Shown here: piece by piece, positions 7,625 through 14,256 of the stretch
Numbering within the stretch: position 1 is the stretch's first letter
Layout of the letters: each line of letters opens with the position of its first letter
Assembly (NCBI GenBank): GCA_017743585.1
Contig: JAGHYP010000039.1
Location: 1-14,542 of the forward strand
Reading direction: 5' to 3'
Length of the DNA stretch: 14,542 nucleotides
From: Chloroflexota bacterium
GTDB taxonomy: Bacteria > Chloroflexota > Anaerolineae > Aggregatilineales > UBA2796
Notes under the pieces: model-generated
Seen by the model: the letters and a program-made list of their open reading frames with translations, nothing else
Told to the model about the DNA's origin: nothing
Databases searched by the model: none
Made by a program: the position numbers and the translations under genes

Positions 7625-8458
7625 TCAGTTGATTGGTGAAATCCAATATTCATAACGGGTTGCTTCAGGCGTCCATGCTGTTGGCTTTCTTGGATCGTCA
7701 GGATCGACTTTCCACCAGATATAACCGCCTCGGCAAACAGGACCGTCCACCACTGTGAAGCGCGCGCCGCGCCCGATGGCGCTAAGCCTATCCGAGCGCG
7801 GGCATCTCCCGTAGGCAGGCGCGCGGCAGAGTATGTTGACGGGATCGCTGCTCACGTAGCCACGCGCGCCGATGCGCAGACGCGTCGGCAGCGTATCTGG
7901 ACATGAGAAATTATCAGGCATGTCAACAGACGCAGCGCTCACGGCGGTCGGCATCGGGCGCGTAGCGGTAGGTATTGAGTGCGTGGCAGTCGGCGCTGCT
8001 CGCGTTGGCGCAGCTGCTTCGTAAGGCGAAACTCCGTAAGGCGAAACGACGACTCTGCCCTGCGTCTCGACCCTCACAACGATCGTCTTGCATCCTTCGA
8101 CGCTGACAGATGTCTCTGCTCTCTCAAAGGTTTTGATCTTCACTGAAAACGTCTTCGTCTCAGCGTGGTCTGTGAGATCGTAGACGTATTGCCGGCCGCC
8201 AGCAATGACGATCAGCCTGAGATGTTTGTCATCGCTGGCTAAGCCGCCTTCCAACTCGAAGCTGCCGATGGGCGAGACAATTCTGCCCTTGACTTTCGCA
8301 CTCAGCTCGCCGCCGTCCACGCCAACTTCAATTGGCAATCCGAACGGCGAGTATTTCACGCCGCTTGTGACCTTCACGCAACTATCTTCGAGCGTCGCGC
8401 TGCACGCTGACACAAGAACCATTCCGATAGATGCTATAGCTAGCGATAGGAAGCGCAT
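7625..8458 (-). CDS. Lipoprotein with C-terminal SH3-like domain, inserted between E1 alpha and E1 beta
   Basis: A 277-residue predicted surface lipoprotein. The signal peptide ends in V-S-A-C, making Cys19 the lipid attachment site. Residues about 28-140 form a beta-rich domain of unrecognised family, with recurring SPFG/SPIG/SPYG turns. A low-complexity Pro/Thr/Ala linker follows (about 148-178). Residues about 185-268 look like a bacterial SH3-type domain as often seen in Chloroflexota envelope proteins, with Cys pairs and an IWWKVD/AWTPE ending. It has no evident enzymatic motif. It lies 58 nt after E1 alpha and 9 nt before E1 beta, and its TGA stop is part of the E1 beta ribosome site. 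Its ATG follows GAGGTGA. A cell-surface protein has no known role in this cytoplasmic complex, so it may simply share the transcript. Function unknown. Confidence 0.82.
   Translation of the reverse strand: MRFLSLAIASIGMVLVSACSATLEDSCVKVTSGVKYSPFGLPIEVGVDGGELSAKVKGRIVSPIGSFELEGGLASDDKHLRLIVIAGGRQYVYDLTDHAETKTFSVKIKTFERAETSVSVEGCKTIVVRVETQGRVVVSPYGVSPYEAAAPTRAAPTATHSIPTATRPMPTAVSAASVDMPDNFSCPDTLPTRLRIGARGYVSSDPVNILCRAPAYGRCPRSDRLSAIGRGARFTVVDGPVCRGGYIWWKVDPDDPRKPTAWTPEATRYEYWISPIN
8020..8047. repeat. Short tandem repeat, 15-bp period
   Basis: The 13-mer CGTAAGGCGAAAC occurs at 8020-8032 and again at 8035-8047. It lies inside the lipoprotein gene and encodes the duplicated VSPYG/VSPYE just before the Pro/Thr linker. 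It is probably a small slippage duplication. Confidence 0.7.
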
Positions 8459-8497
8459 AGCTTCACCTCTATGAACTCGGCGAGCAGCTATGCGCTT

Positions 8498-8527
8498 ATT
8501 ATATCGCTGCTTTTAGCTAAGCGTAAA
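8498..8527 (-). promoter_or_regulatory. Candidate internal promoter for the lipoprotein gene
   Basis: Read on the minus strand, TTTACG (8527-8522) and a perfect TATAAT (8503-8498) are separated by 18 nt. The -10 is in the gap between E1 alpha and the lipoprotein gene, and the -35 overlaps the last codons of E1 alpha. Transcription would begin about 30-40 nt before the lipoprotein ATG. It would let the lipoprotein, E1 beta, E2 and the downstream genes be expressed separately from E1 alpha. The -10 match is exact and the -35 moderate (four of six); this is a sequence match only. Confidence 0.4.
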
Positions 8528-9554
8528 CATCCTCGTATAAAGAGCTCCCTTCAGGGTATGGAGCAGCTTCGGCGTAGCGCTGAGCTTCGTCTATCACCTG
8601 ACGCGCGCGTTGCTCATAATCCTGCTTTATCGCATCAGATAAGATGCCGCGCTCTCTCAAATAGCGCTCAAAGCGCAGGATTGGGTCGGCGCGCTTGGCT
8701 TCCTCGATCTCCTCGCGCGAGCGATACGTCCGGTCATCGTCATCTGAGCTGTGCGGCGTCAGCCGATAGCACTTCGCCTCGATCAGGGTAGCGCCTTCGC
8801 CGTTGTAGGCGCGCTCAGCAGCAGCACGTACCGCATCGTAGCACGCGAGGATATCTGTGCCATCCACTGTGACGCCGTGCACACCGTAGGCAACAGCGCG
8901 CTCAGCCACACGGCTGACCGCCATCTGTCGCTCAATCGGCACGGAGATGGCATAGTTGTTGTTCTCCACAAGGCAGATGAGCGGCAGCTTGTGAACGCCC
9001 GCCCAATTCATGCCCTCGTGCCACTCGCCCTGACTGGTTGAGCCTTCGCCCAAACAAGTGAGCGCCAAGCGCGGCTGCGTCGCATCGTTTGGATCGACCA
9101 GGCCGTTCTCACGTTTGTATTTGATGGCGAACGCCAAGCCTGCTGCTTGTGGCACTTGCGTGGCAACAGGGCTGGACGTTGAAAGGATATTGAGCCCTCG
9201 ATGGCTCCAATGGCTTGGCATTTGGCGCGCCTTGCTGCTGATCTCGCCCGCCTTGCCGAACAGGCTGAGCATGAAATCGCGCGGGGTGACGCCAATCGCC
9301 ATGCACAGCGCCCAATCGCGATAGTAAGGCGCGACGTAATCCACGCCGCGATTGATGGCGAACGCCGCGCCGACTTGCACCGCCTCGTGCCCCATGCTGC
9401 TGACGTGAAAAGCGATTTTGCCCTGCCGATGCAACATCCAAGCCCGCTCGTCCGTGCGGCGCGCCAAGAGCATGTGCCAATACATATCCAGCAGCGTCTC
9501 AGCCGAGAGCTGCGCTGAAGGCTGTGAGCGTTGTGTCGCTGTTAAAACGGTCAA
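8517..9554 (-). CDS. 2-oxo acid dehydrogenase E1 component, alpha subunit
   Basis: A 345-residue thiamine diphosphate-binding subunit that joins E1 beta to decarboxylate a 2-oxo acid. The thiamine diphosphate/Mg motif runs from GEG (169-171) through EWHEGMNWAG to ENNN (197-200); the usual GDG is GEG here. The loop YRLTPHSSDDDDRTYRS (263-279) matches the branched-chain/Thermus type of E1 alpha more than classical pyruvate dehydrogenase. The start is TTG at 9554, not ATG: AGGAG (9568-9564, minus strand) lies 9 nt upstream, and the next ATG (codon 24) would cut into the conserved N-terminal helix. It is first in the minus-strand cluster, behind a perfect TATAAT. Complete in length; exact substrate not resolved. 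Confidence 0.94.
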   Translation of the reverse strand: MTVLTATQRSQPSAQLSAETLLDMYWHMLLARRTDERAWMLHRQGKIAFHVSSMGHEAVQVGAAFAINRGVDYVAPYYRDWALCMAIGVTPRDFMLSLFGKAGEISSKARQMPSHWSHRGLNILSTSSPVATQVPQAAGLAFAIKYKRENGLVDPNDATQPRLALTCLGEGSTSQGEWHEGMNWAGVHKLPLICLVENNNYAISVPIERQMAVSRVAERAVAYGVHGVTVDGTDILACYDAVRAAAERAYNGEGATLIEAKCYRLTPHSSDDDDRTYRSREEIEEAKRADPILRFERYLRERGILSDAIKQDYEQRARQVIDEAQRYAEAAPYPEGSSLYEDVYA

Positions 9555-9563
9555 AGTACTCTT

Positions 9564-9568
9564 CTCCT
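9564..9568 (-). promoter_or_regulatory. Ribosome binding site supporting the TTG start of E1 alpha
   Basis: AGGAG on the minus strand, with 9 nt to the TTG at 9554. No ATG or GTG near the expected N-terminus has a comparable site, so this decides the start. Confidence 0.7.
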
Positions 9569-9592
9569 ATGCTAAAAACTCATTCTAGATCG

Positions 9593-9598
9593 ATTATA
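9593..9598 (-). promoter_or_regulatory. Candidate -10 element of the dehydrogenase operon promoter
   Basis: A perfect TATAAT on the minus strand, 39 nt before the E1 alpha start. At the expected -35 distance there is only a weak match (TGTTTG at 9621-9616 with a 17-nt spacer), which suggests an activator-assisted or moderate promoter. The predicted leader is about 30 nt. Confidence 0.5.
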
Positions 9599-9671
9599 GC
9601 GCCCGCCGCGCGCTACAAACACTCGCTTGTCGGATATCACAGACTTGCAACGGCATGTCATAAAAATGCAA

Positions 9672-9700
9672 CTGGAATTCTGCTGCGGTCTGACTACAAT
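9672..9700 (+). promoter_or_regulatory. Candidate promoter of the polyamine transport operon
   Basis: CTGGAA (9672-9677) and TACAAT (9695-9700) are spaced by 17 nt. The -10 matches five of six consensus bases and the -35 three of six. It lies about 50 nt before the potA start. The flanking 7-mers GCAACTG (9668-9674) and CAGTTGC (9725-9731) form an inverted pair around the -10 and could be an operator. Prediction from motif matches only. Confidence 0.35.
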
Positions 9701-9733
9701 TGCAAAGCCCTACACAGTTTTCTGCAGTTGCGT

Positions 9734-9739
9734 GGGAGG
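9734..9739 (+). promoter_or_regulatory. Ribosome binding site deciding the potA start
   Basis: GGGAGG with 9 nt to ATG 9749. The reading frame is open back to 9524, but the upstream part has no PotA similarity and would overlap the E1 alpha start region. This site argues for the short form. Confidence 0.75.
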
Positions 9740-9748
9740 CTCTATGCA

Positions 9749-10828
9749 ATGCTTCATGCAGTGGAACTGGTCAACCTCAGCAAAGTCTACGGCAGCTTCC
9801 GCGCTGTAGATAACGTCTCCCTTCAGATCGAAGAAGGCGAGTTCTTCTCGATTCTCGGTCCGAGCGGCTGCGGCAAAACGACCACGCTCCGTTTGATTGC
9901 AGGCTTCGAGACGCCGACTAGCGGCGAAATTTACCTACATGGGAAGCCGATCAGCGGTATACCCCCCTTCCAACGTCCGGTCAACACAGTTTTCCAGAAC
10001 TACGCGCTCTTTCCGCACATGACAGTGGCGCAGAACGTGGCGTTCGGGCTGGAGATGCAACGCTTGCCGCGCAAGGAGATTGAGCATCGCGTGCGCGAAG
10101 CGCTCGAGATGGTGCGCATGGCGGATCGGGCGCACAGCCGCCCCCATCAGCTCTCAGGCGGTCAGCAACAGCGCGTGGCACTAGCGCGCGCGCTGGTCAA
10201 CCGTCCATCAGTGCTGCTCTTGGATGAGCCGCTCGGCGCGCTCGACCTGAAACTCAGGAAGGCGATGCAATTTGAACTCAAGCAAATCCAACATCAAGTT
10301 GGCATCACGTTCATCTATGTGACGCACGATCAAGAAGAAGCGCTGACCATGTCGGATCGCATTGCAGTCATGGGGAACGGGCGCGTAGTGCAGTGCGCCA
10401 CCCCTGAGGAAATCTATGAGCGCCCGCGATCGCGCTACGTGGCAGAGTTCATCGGCGAGACCAACTTCTTGGAAGGCACGCTGATCAGCATCAATGGCGT
10501 GGCGGAGGTGCAACTCGAGCCGTCGCTACGCATCAAGGCGGCGTCGAGCGAGCGCAACTTGGCGGAAGGCGCGCGAGTGACCGTCGCCATTCGTCCTGAG
10601 AAGATCGCTCTGAGCGCGACCAGCGACGATCCAAACGCAGTGCGCGGCACTGTGCGCGACGCAGTCTACATCGGCACCGATATGCGCTACGTGGTGCAGC
10701 TGGGCGAGCGCGCGCAGCTGGTGGCGCGCGTGCAGAACTTCGGCACGGATCGGGCGCAACGTTTCCGCCGCGGCGACGCCGTCTACGTAACGTGGACGAC
10801 GGAAAATGCCCGTCTTCTGGTTGACTGA
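9749..10828 (+). CDS. potA: Spermidine/putrescine-type ABC importer, ATP-binding protein
   Basis: The 359-residue cytoplasmic ATPase that powers polyamine uptake through PotB and PotC. It has Walker A GPSGCGKTT (37-45), Q-loop Gln83, signature LSGGQ (135-139), Walker B VLLLDE (155-160) and switch His193 in THDQEEA. The stretch after about residue 235 (ETNFLEGT) and the C-terminal TOBE domain (about 275-355) are typical of the PotA/CysA/UgpC group. Length matches the family (about 350-380). It is the first gene of a potABCD operon, with an 80-nt gap to potB, and diverges from the dehydrogenase operon. A related substrate cannot be excluded from the ATPase alone, but the whole operon supports a polyamine-type system. 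Confidence 0.93.
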   Translation: MLHAVELVNLSKVYGSFRAVDNVSLQIEEGEFFSILGPSGCGKTTTLRLIAGFETPTSGEIYLHGKPISGIPPFQRPVNTVFQNYALFPHMTVAQNVAFGLEMQRLPRKEIEHRVREALEMVRMADRAHSRPHQLSGGQQQRVALARALVNRPSVLLLDEPLGALDLKLRKAMQFELKQIQHQVGITFIYVTHDQEEALTMSDRIAVMGNGRVVQCATPEEIYERPRSRYVAEFIGETNFLEGTLISINGVAEVQLEPSLRIKAASSERNLAEGARVTVAIRPEKIALSATSDDPNAVRGTVRDAVYIGTDMRYVVQLGERAQLVARVQNFGTDRAQRFRRGDAVYVTWTTENARLLVD

Positions 10829-10908
10829 AGCAGGTGACCAGACCTGACTCGCTCGTTCACGAAGGCACAGGATAGTTTTCCAGCTGACGAGGTGACCGCT
10901 GAGAAGGA

Positions 10909-12210
10909 ATGACCACAACGATTTCAACAGGTGTGCGTAACAGGGCGGCGCAAGCCGCCAGCTCGCCTGAACGCGCAGGGTATGCCTATCAACATCGCTT
11001 TGAGCGCTGGGCAGGCTGGGCGATGCTGGTGAGCGCTTTGTATGGAACGGCGCTATTGGTGCGCGTTCCGCTGTTAGGGCAGAAGGATTTTCTGCCAATG
11101 GAAGCAGCGTTGCACAGGCTGGCAGAGAATCTTTCAATGTCGAGCGTGGCCGCGCTTCTGACAGCCTTCAGTCTTGCAGATGGGTGGCTGAGCGCGCGCC
11201 TGTTGCGTGGCGCGGCGGTCGGGCGGATGGCAGCGGCGCGCGCATGGGTGGGCATTGCGCTCAGCTTGCTCTACTTCGCGGCGCTGCGCGACTTCGGCGG
11301 CGCGCTGCTGATCGGCGCGCATGGCGGCGCCGTGTTGGCGCTGCTCTCGCGCAATGGCGGCGTGATCTTGGCGTACCCGAGCCTCGTCTGGCTTGGCGTC
11401 TTTTTTGTGTTGCCGCTCTTCGGCGTCTTGGCGGCGAGCCTGGGGCGTACAACAGAGCTAGGGCTGATTGACCTGAGCGCGCCGAGCTTGGAGAACTACA
11501 AGCGGCTGCTCTCGCCTGTAGGCGTGAGCGGATTGGTCTACGTCAATATCTTCGTGCGCACGGTGTGGATCGCGTTTTTGACCACGGCGATCTGCCTTGT
11601 GATCGGCTATCCGTTCGCTTTTTGGATCGCGCGGCAGCCCGAGCGCTGGCGCAACATCTGGCTGATGCTGGTGATGATTCCATTCTGGACGAACTTGCTC
11701 ATCCGCACCTACGCTTGGGTGATCATTCTGCGGCGCGACGGCGCGCTGAACAGCTTGCTGATAGACGTGCTTGGCGTCATCGGCCGCCCGCTCGACTTGC
11801 TGAACACGCCTTTCGCGCTCTTGCTCGGCTTGGTGTACGGCTACTTGCCGTTCATGGTGCTGCCGCTCTATCAGAGCATCGAGCGCTTGGATAAACGCAT
11901 GATAGAAGCGGCGAGCGACCTGTACGCCGATCCTGTGCGCACTTTTTGGCGCGTGATCTTCCCGCTGACGTTGCCCGGCGTCCTAGCGGGCAGCATCTTG
12001 GTGTTCATCCCCGCTGTCGGCACGTATGTCGTCTCAAATGTGCTGGGCGGCGGCAGATTCTTTCTGGTCGGCAACTTGCTGGAGCAGCAATTCATCGGCG
12101 CGGGGGGCGATAAGGCCTTCGGCGCTGCTTTTGGCACAGTGCTGACTTTCTTGATGTTGATCGCGACGCTTATCTACTTCCGCTTGGGCAGAAAGGTGGG
12201 CTACACATGA
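10909..12210 (+). CDS. potB: Polyamine-type ABC importer permease, PotB-like with long N-terminal extension
   Basis: A 433-residue inner-membrane permease, well above the usual 280-310 residues. The core begins at about residue 155 (YPSLVWLGVFFVLPL) and carries the ATPase-contact EAA loop at 333-357 (EAASDLYADPVRTF through FPLTLPG). The loop glycine normally found in EAAxxLG is Tyr339. Residues 1-150 are additional: a hydrophilic start, then about four hydrophobic segments (34-56, 76-95, 111-127 and 128-146) not part of standard PotB. An in-frame stop at 10900 makes ATG 10909 the first possible start. AAGGA directly abuts it and GAGGTGA is 13 nt away, so initiation is not optimal and codon 39 (11023) is an alternative. 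Its stop overlaps the potC start by 4 nt (ATGA). Confidence 0.88.
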   Translation: MTTTISTGVRNRAAQAASSPERAGYAYQHRFERWAGWAMLVSALYGTALLVRVPLLGQKDFLPMEAALHRLAENLSMSSVAALLTAFSLADGWLSARLLRGAAVGRMAAARAWVGIALSLLYFAALRDFGGALLIGAHGGAVLALLSRNGGVILAYPSLVWLGVFFVLPLFGVLAASLGRTTELGLIDLSAPSLENYKRLLSPVGVSGLVYVNIFVRTVWIAFLTTAICLVIGYPFAFWIARQPERWRNIWLMLVMIPFWTNLLIRTYAWVIILRRDGALNSLLIDVLGVIGRPLDLLNTPFALLLGLVYGYLPFMVLPLYQSIERLDKRMIEAASDLYADPVRTFWRVIFPLTLPGVLAGSILVFIPAVGTYVVSNVLGGGRFFLVGNLLEQQFIGAGGDKAFGAAFGTVLTFLMLIATLIYFRLGRKVGYT

Positions 12211-13085
12211 CGACTGAAACGACGCGCATCGTTGTTGCGCCGCCGCTGATTGCGCCGCGCTTTGCCAATGCTGTGCGCAGGCAAGCCCAATCCATCGCGC
12301 GGCTGGGCTTGCCGCTGATCAGCCTCAGCGTGTTCGCCTTCCTATATCTGCCGATCATCGTGCTGGTCATCTTCTCGTTCAACAGCGGGACGCGGCTTGG
12401 CGTTTGGGAAGGCTTCAGCCTGCGCTGGTACGAGCGAGTCTTCTCCAGCCGCGAGTGGCTCGGCTCGTTGCAGGTCACGCTGTGGATCGCGATCTTCTCC
12501 ACGCTGATCTCAACTGTGCTAGGCACTATGGCTGGTTTGGCGCTGGAGCGCTTCCGCTTTCGCGGCAGGAATGCCTACGATGGAATGCTCTACCTGCCCG
12601 TGATCATCCCCGACATCGTGATGGCGCTCTCGCTGCTGCTCTTCTTCTCTTCTATCAACGTCTCGCTGAGCCGCTGGACAGTGTTGATCGGTCACGTGGC
12701 GTTCAGCACAGCATTCGTGGCGGTCATCATTCGGGCGCGCTTGGCGAGCCTCGATCCGCGCTTGGAGGAGGCGGCTGCTGACCTGTATGCAAGCCCTTGG
12801 CAGGCATTCCGGCGCGTGACCTTGCCGCTCTTGCGGCCCGCTATCCTAGCAGGCGCGCTGATAGCGTTCACAATATCGTTCGATGAGTTCGTGATCACTT
12901 CGTTTGTGAGCGGACAAGGCGATACGACCTTGCCCGTCAAAATTTACGCCTCGATTCGCTTCGGCTTGAAGCCTGAGATCACGGCAGTGGCGTCGCTGGT
13001 GCTGCTGATCTCGGTCGTGCTAGTGGTCATCTCGTTGCTGATGCAATCCGTCGGCAAAGGAGCGTCCGTTCAATCGCTCAAATGA
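12207..13085 (+). CDS. potC: Polyamine-type ABC importer permease, PotC-like
   Basis: A 292-residue membrane permease that pairs with PotB to form the translocation channel. About six helices are visible (roughly 36-58, 89-113, 130-150, 158-178, 212-232 and 259-280). The EAA loop is at 188-212 (EAAADLYASPWQAF through LPLLRPA), again with Tyr in place of the conserved Gly. The FDEFVITSFVSG segment (225-236) and LPVKIYASIRFGLKPEI (242-258) are typical of PotC. Length is normal for the family. The start overlaps the potB stop as ATGA, which implies translational coupling. The next gene, the binding protein, begins 16 nt downstream. Confidence 0.93.
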   Translation: MTTETTRIVVAPPLIAPRFANAVRRQAQSIARLGLPLISLSVFAFLYLPIIVLVIFSFNSGTRLGVWEGFSLRWYERVFSSREWLGSLQVTLWIAIFSTLISTVLGTMAGLALERFRFRGRNAYDGMLYLPVIIPDIVMALSLLLFFSSINVSLSRWTVLIGHVAFSTAFVAVIIRARLASLDPRLEEAAADLYASPWQAFRRVTLPLLRPAILAGALIAFTISFDEFVITSFVSGQGDTTLPVKIYASIRFGLKPEITAVASLVLLISVVLVVISLLMQSVGKGASVQSLK

Positions 13086-13101
13086 GAAGGAGCTAAACCG
13101 G

Positions 13102-14184
13102 ATGGCGAAACGTCTTGTTGTTCTGGTGTTGAGCGTCGCGCTGCTGGCCGCCCTCGCCTCGCTTGGCGCGCCCTCGCGCGCACAACAACTGGATAGTGTG
13201 CTGTACGTCTACAACTGGGGCGATTACATCGATGAGACGCTGCTGATCGCCTATGAGCAGCAGTTCGGCGTGCGGATTGTCTACGATAACTACGCCACCA
13301 ATGAGGAATTGTTCGCCAAGTTGCAGGCAGGTGCTGAGTACGATGTGATTTTCCCATCCGATTTCATGGTGGCGCGCATGATCGCGCTCAACCTGATCGC
13401 CAAAATCGATCTGGAGAACGTGCCAAATCTGAAGTACCTCGATAAGCAGGCTGTGGATACGTGGTACGATCCTGAGAATTATTGCGTGCCGTATCTGTGG
13501 GGAACGAGCGGCATTGCCTATCACGTCTCGCTGGAAGAGCCACCTGATTCGTGGGCAGCGCTCTTCGACCCTGAGCAGGTTGCCAAGTACACGGCGCTCG
13601 GCGGCATCAATGTGATGGACGACCAGCGCGAGCTGCTCGGCGCAGCGTTGCTGTATCTTGGCTTCTCGGTCAATAGCACAGAACGCTCTGAGCTGGAGCA
13701 GGCGCGTGATATGTTGCTGCGCGTTGCGCCTGAGTACCGTTACTTCAATTCTGCCGATTACCAAGTGACGCTGCTGCCCGCGCGCGAGGTGATCATCTCG
13801 CATGCTTGGAATGGCAACGCGGCAAAGGCGGCGCTGCTCACGCGCAGCGAGGCCTATCCAAAAGGCGAATGGAAGTTCATTACTCCGAAGGAAGGCGGCT
13901 TGCGCTTCCAAGAGAGCGCCTGCGTCACAGCGCGCAGTCCGCGCAAGGCGACCGCCGAGCATTTCATCAACTTCCTGCTCGAGCCTGAGAACGCAGCGCG
14001 CATCAGCAACGCCACAGGCTATCTGAGTCCGAACGTCGGCGCGCGCGAGCTGATCGATCCCCTGCTCAGGGAATTCTTGCCGTCAGAGGAAGAGCTGGCG
14101 CGCCTTGTGTGGGTTCGTCCGCTGGCGAGCGATGCGCAACGCTTGTGGGACGAAATCTGGGCGGAAATTCGCATCGGCGGCTGA
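13102..14184 (+). CDS. potD: Polyamine-type extracellular solute-binding protein, PotD-like
   Basis: A 360-residue binding protein that should deliver polyamines to PotBC. It has a signal peptide with a likely cleavage after Ala27 (SRA/QQ) and no lipobox cysteine. Against my memory of E. coli PotD, pocket positions kept are YNWGDY (Trp39, Asp41, Tyr42), DDQRE (Asp174 and Glu177 region) and Trp236 in AWNG. Positions that differ include the tryptophan and aspartate of the late IFWMDS motif, which read LRFQES (Phe269, Glu271). Asp to Glu is conservative, so cation binding remains likely but the preferred polyamine may differ. AAGGAG (13087-13092) lies 9 nt before ATG. It ends the operon, with a strong terminator just behind it. 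Confidence 0.92.
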   Translation: MAKRLVVLVLSVALLAALASLGAPSRAQQLDSVLYVYNWGDYIDETLLIAYEQQFGVRIVYDNYATNEELFAKLQAGAEYDVIFPSDFMVARMIALNLIAKIDLENVPNLKYLDKQAVDTWYDPENYCVPYLWGTSGIAYHVSLEEPPDSWAALFDPEQVAKYTALGGINVMDDQRELLGAALLYLGFSVNSTERSELEQARDMLLRVAPEYRYFNSADYQVTLLPAREVIISHAWNGNAAKAALLTRSEAYPKGEWKFITPKEGGLRFQESACVTARSPRKATAEHFINFLLEPENAARISNATGYLSPNVGARELIDPLLREFLPSEEELARLVWVRPLASDAQRLWDEIWAEIRIGG

Positions 14185-14214
14185 CGCCTGAGCGACCTTG
14201 TGCTTGCAATGACA

Positions 14215-14252
14215 AAGCGTCACAGCCAACGCGCGCTGTGACGCTTCTTTTT
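14215..14252 (+). terminator. Rho-independent terminator of the potABCD operon
   Basis: A perfect 12-bp stem, AAGCGTCACAGC (14215-14226) and GCTGTGACGCTT (14235-14246), encloses an 8-nt loop and is followed by C and five T (14248-14252). It begins 30 nt after the potD stop. Read on the minus strand the T run is short (TTTG), so it is weaker for the converging gene from the right. Confidence 0.93.
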
Positions 14253-14256
14253 GCGT

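Noticed and set aside
9524..9748. Upstream in-frame extension of potA by 75 codons
   Set aside because: It has no family similarity, overlaps the E1 alpha start region, and a strong ribosome site supports ATG 9749.
10831..10897. Two copies of GGTGACC (10833-10839 and 10891-10897) and a 5-bp hairpin in the potA-potB gap
   Set aside because: The heptamer is short and nearly self-complementary and the hairpin weak; chance is sufficient, and no T run is present.
13093..13962. Long open frame (289 codons) on the minus strand opposite potD
   Set aside because: It lies fully inside a clear PotD gene, shows no recognisable domain, and long antisense frames are expected from this GC-rich codon use.
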